From: Pseudomonas protegens CHA0
GTDB lineage: Bacteria > Pseudomonadota > Gammaproteobacteria > Pseudomonadales > Pseudomonadaceae
Length of the DNA: 64,000 bases
Direction of reading: 5' to 3'
Assembly: GCF_000397205.1 (NCBI RefSeq)
Contig: NC_021237.1
Coordinates: forward strand, 4,589,001-4,653,000
The translations under genes and the position numbers were made by a program. Below the pieces are notes generated by a model. It had not been told where the DNA came from, did not search any database, and was given only the letters and a program-made list of their open reading frames with translations. Position 1 is the first letter of the stretch; each line of letters opens with the position of its first letter. Shown here piece by piece: positions 61,807 to 64,000 of this stretch.

Positions 61807-63780
61807 ATGCAGACGCCTCTGATCGACCTCAGGAACATCCGCAAATCCTACGGCGGCGGCGACAGCCCGCAGGTCGATGTCCTGCGGGGCATCGACCTGT
61901 CGATCCACGCCGGCGAGTTCGTCGCCATCGTCGGTGCCTCGGGCTCCGGCAAGTCGACGCTGATGAACATCCTCGGTTGCCTGGACCGGCCGACCTCGGG
62001 CGAGTACCTGTTCGCCGGGGAGAACGTGGCTCACCTGGACAGCGACGAACTGGCCTGGCTGCGCCGCGAGGCCTTCGGCTTCGTGTTCCAGGGCTACCAC
62101 CTGATCCCTTCCGGCTCGGCCCAGGAAAACGTCGAGATGCCGGCCATCTACGCCGGCACCCCGGCCGCCGAACGCCACGCCCGCGCCGCCGCCCTGCTGG
62201 AGCGCCTGGGCCTGGCCAGCCGCAGCGGCAACCGCCCGCATCAATTGTCCGGCGGCCAGCAGCAGCGAGTGTCCATCGCCCGCGCCCTGATGAACGGCGG
62301 CCACATCATCCTCGCCGACGAACCCACCGGCGCCCTGGACAGCCACAGCGGCGCCGAAGTCATGGCCCTGCTGGACGAACTGGCCAGCCAGGGCCACGTG
62401 GTGATCCTCATCACCCACGACCGCGAAGTGGCGGCACGGGCCAAGCGCATCATCGAGATCCGCGACGGCGAGATCATCAGCGACACCGCCACCAGCGATC
62501 CCTCGGTACAACTGAGCGCCAACGCCGGCGCCCTGCAAGCCGTGGACCTGCGCCAGCGCCTGGCCGACGGCAGCGAGCCCACCGGTGCCTGGAAAGGCGA
62601 ATTGCTGGAAGCCATACAGGCCGCCTGGCGGGTGATGTGGATCAACCGCTTCCGCACCGCCCTGACCCTGCTGGGGATCATCATCGGCGTGGCCTCGGTG
62701 GTGGTGATGCTGGCGGTAGGCGAAGGCAGCAAGCGCCAGGTGATGGCGCAGATGGGGGCGTTTGGCTCGAACATCATTTACCTGAGCGGCTACTCGCCCA
62801 ACCCGCGCACCCCTGAAGGCATCGTCACCCTGGATGACGTCGCCGCCCTGGCCAATCTGCCCCAGGTGAAACGGATCATGGCGGTCAACGGCGCCAAGGC
62901 CGGGGTGCGTTTCGGCAACGCCGACTACATGAGCTACGTGGGCGGCAACGACACCAACTTCCCGGAAATCTTCAACTGGCCCGTGGCCCAGGGCAGCTAC
63001 TTCAGCGAGGCCGACGAACGCTCGGCGGCGGCAGTAGCGGTGATTGGCCACAAGGTCCGGGAAAAGCTCCTCAAGGACGTGGCCAACCCCATCGGCCAGT
63101 ACATCCTCATCGAAAACGTGCCATTCCAGGTGGTCGGCGTGCTCTCGGAGAAGGGCGCCAGCTCCGGCGACAGCGACAGTGACGACCGCATCGCCGTGCC
63201 CTACTCCGCCGCCAGCATCCGCCTGTTCGGCGACCACAACCCGCAATACGTGGCGATCGCCGCCGCCGATGCCAGCCGGGTCAAGCAGACCGAACAGGAG
63301 ATCGATGAACTGATGCTACGCATGCACGGCGGCAAGCGCGATTTCGAACTGACCAACAACGCCGCGATGATCCAGGCCGAGGCCCGGACCCAGAACACCC
63401 TGTCGCTGATGCTCGGCGCCATCGCCGCGATCTCGCTGCTGGTGGGCGGCATCGGGGTGATGAACATCATGCTCATGACCGTGCGCGAACGCACCCGGGA
63501 AATCGGTATCCGCATGGCCACCGGTGCCCGCCAGCGCGACATCCTGCGCCAGTTCCTCACTGAAGCAGTGATGCTTTCAGTGGTCGGCGGCCTGGCCGGC
63601 ATCGGCGTGGCCCTGATCATCGGCGGCATCCTGATTCTCAGCGAAGTGGCGGTGGCCTTCTCCCTGGCCGCAGGGCTCGGCGCCTTCGCCTGCGCCCTGG
63701 TCACCGGCGTCATCTTCGGCTTCATGCCGGCCCGCAAAGCTGCCCGGCTCGACCCGGTCACGGCCCTTACCAGTGAATGA
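61807..63780 (+). CDS. pvdT: Pyoverdine efflux ABC transporter
   Basis: 657 residues, MacB-type fused ATPase-permease. N-terminal ABC: Walker [10 protein letters not shown] (about 46-54), signature [15 protein letters not shown], Walker [14 protein letters not shown]. Then TM1, a large periplasmic domain, and three C-terminal helices of the FtsX type ([40 protein letters not shown]). It powers PvdR-OpmQ. ATG immediately follows the pvdR stop (no spacer), showing coupling. Confidence 0.95.
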   Translation: MQTPLIDLRNIRKSYGGGDSPQVDVLRGIDLSIHAGEFVAIVGASGSGKSTLMNILGCLDRPTSGEYLFAGENVAHLDSDELAWLRREAFGFVFQGYHLIPSGSAQENVEMPAIYAGTPAAERHARAAALLERLGLASRSGNRPHQLSGGQQQRVSIARALMNGGHIILADEPTGALDSHSGAEVMALLDELASQGHVVILITHDREVAARAKRIIEIRDGEIISDTATSDPSVQLSANAGALQAVDLRQRLADGSEPTGAWKGELLEAIQAAWRVMWINRFRTALTLLGIIIGVASVVVMLAVGEGSKRQVMAQMGAFGSNIIYLSGYSPNPRTPEGIVTLDDVAALANLPQVKRIMAVNGAKAGVRFGNADYMSYVGGNDTNFPEIFNWPVAQGSYFSEADERSAAAVAVIGHKVREKLLKDVANPIGQYILIENVPFQVVGVLSEKGASSGDSDSDDRIAVPYSAASIRLFGDHNPQYVAIAAADASRVKQTEQEIDELMLRMHGGKRDFELTNNAAMIQAEARTQNTLSLMLGAIAAISLLVGGIGVMNIMLMTVRERTREIGIRMATGARQRDILRQFLTEAVMLSVVGGLAGIGVALIIGGILILSEVAVAFSLAAGLGAFACALVTGVIFGFMPARKAARLDPVTALTSE

Positions 63781-63787
63781 TCGATCT

Positions 63788-64000
63788 ATGAAAGTGCACC
63801 TGACCCTCCTGGCCGCCAGCGTCTTGCTGGCGGCCTGCAGCAGCCCGGCGCCGCGCCCGGAAAGCGACCTGCAAGCACCGGCGTCCTGGCACTCTCCCGC
63901 CAGCCAGGGCGACCGGCAGCAAGACCTGCGCTGGTGGACCCGTTTCGGCAGCCCGGAGCTGGACCAACTGATCGCCGAAGCCCGGGCCGGCAGCCATGAC
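63788..64000 (+). CDS. opmQ: Outer-membrane efflux lipoprotein, cut by the window end
   Basis: 71 codons are visible. The start MKVHLTLLAASVLLAACSSP carries a lipobox LAAC with Cys17. The next part (DLRWWTRFGSPELDQLIAEA) is typical of NodT-family/TolC-like outer-membrane factors. It is 7 bp after pvdT, in the operon position of opmQ. The remainder lies beyond base 64000. Confidence 0.92.
   Translation, partial: MKVHLTLLAASVLLAACSSPAPRPESDLQAPASWHSPASQGDRQQDLRWWTRFGSPELDQLIAEARAGSHD

Noticed and set aside
60463..63246. A 927-codon open frame antisense to pvdR-pvdT
   Set aside because: It mirrors the codon structure of two clear genes, lacks family features and is low in real protein motifs. 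High-GC codon bias opens such frames.
1..64000. CRISPR arrays, tRNA or rRNA genes, prophage or insertion sequences
   Set aside because: No regularly spaced repeats, no tRNA-like or rRNA sequences, and no integrase, transposase or phage structural proteins were seen.

Overview
The window is one contiguous stretch of a GC-rich Pseudomonas chromosome, most likely the P. fluorescens/protegens/chlororaphis group. The evidence is the pyoverdine block at the right end (pvdA, an fpvI-type sigma factor, pvdR-pvdT-opmQ), an inducible ampR/ampC pair, a bacterial phosphatidylcholine synthase, and two families of REP-like intergenic repeats ending in 'ggcttgccggcg' or 'gtagccgctgccgcaggctgcga'. I found no rRNA, tRNA, CRISPR, insertion sequence or prophage. 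Coding is dense, about 55 genes, with several GTG or TTG starts.

Layout. 0-4 kb: a cut NUDIX hydrolase, a self-regulated membrane-protein/HTH pair, and the cytosine pair codB-codA behind a sigma54-like promoter. 4-8 kb: a lipoprotein, a DapF-fold protein with both active-site cysteines replaced by serine, an Lrp-type regulator and an MFS transporter. 8-12 kb: a FecI-FecR-FecA-type surface-signalling and iron-uptake cassette. 12-15.5 kb: small regulators, an acetyltransferase and an unknown gene behind a Fur-like box. 15.5-18.1 kb: an ECF sigma/anti-sigma/periplasmic-sensor operon bracketed by two small envelope proteins with Tyr-x-Trp-x-x-Gly-His-Trp repeats. 18.1-21.4 kb: ampR/ampC and pcs. 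21.5-28.5 kb: a hybrid histidine kinase, LysE and TauE exporters, and a large membrane-embedded patatin. 28.5-33.4 kb: a DUF2946/TonB-receptor/PepSY metal-uptake set. 33.9-42.6 kb: a 2,895-residue cyclic beta-1,2-glucan synthase. 42.7-45.6 kb: a Crp-like regulator, a universal stress protein and a zinc alcohol dehydrogenase, the last two each with an Anr-type box. 45.6-54 kb: a drug-efflux MFS with an AraC regulator, an MscS channel with a cyclic-nucleotide domain, a YcaC/pirin/LysR cluster, dkgB and a pseudo-receiver. 54-58 kb: mgtC and mgtA, the latter behind a structured leader. 58.3-64 kb: pyoverdine synthesis and export.

Themes. Metal homeostasis dominates: Fec-type iron uptake, the TonB/PepSY set, a Fur-box orphan, pyoverdine, and magnesium transport. 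Most genes belong to known families. The parts I find least explained are the mgtA leader (four perfect hairpins plus a proline-containing leader ORF), the double-serine DapF paralogue, the ECF module with its two repeat proteins, the Fur-box orphan gene, and the twin-operator membrane-protein/HTH pair. Two PvdS iron-starvation boxes with exact TAAAT-N16-CGT spacing tie pvdA and pvdR together.
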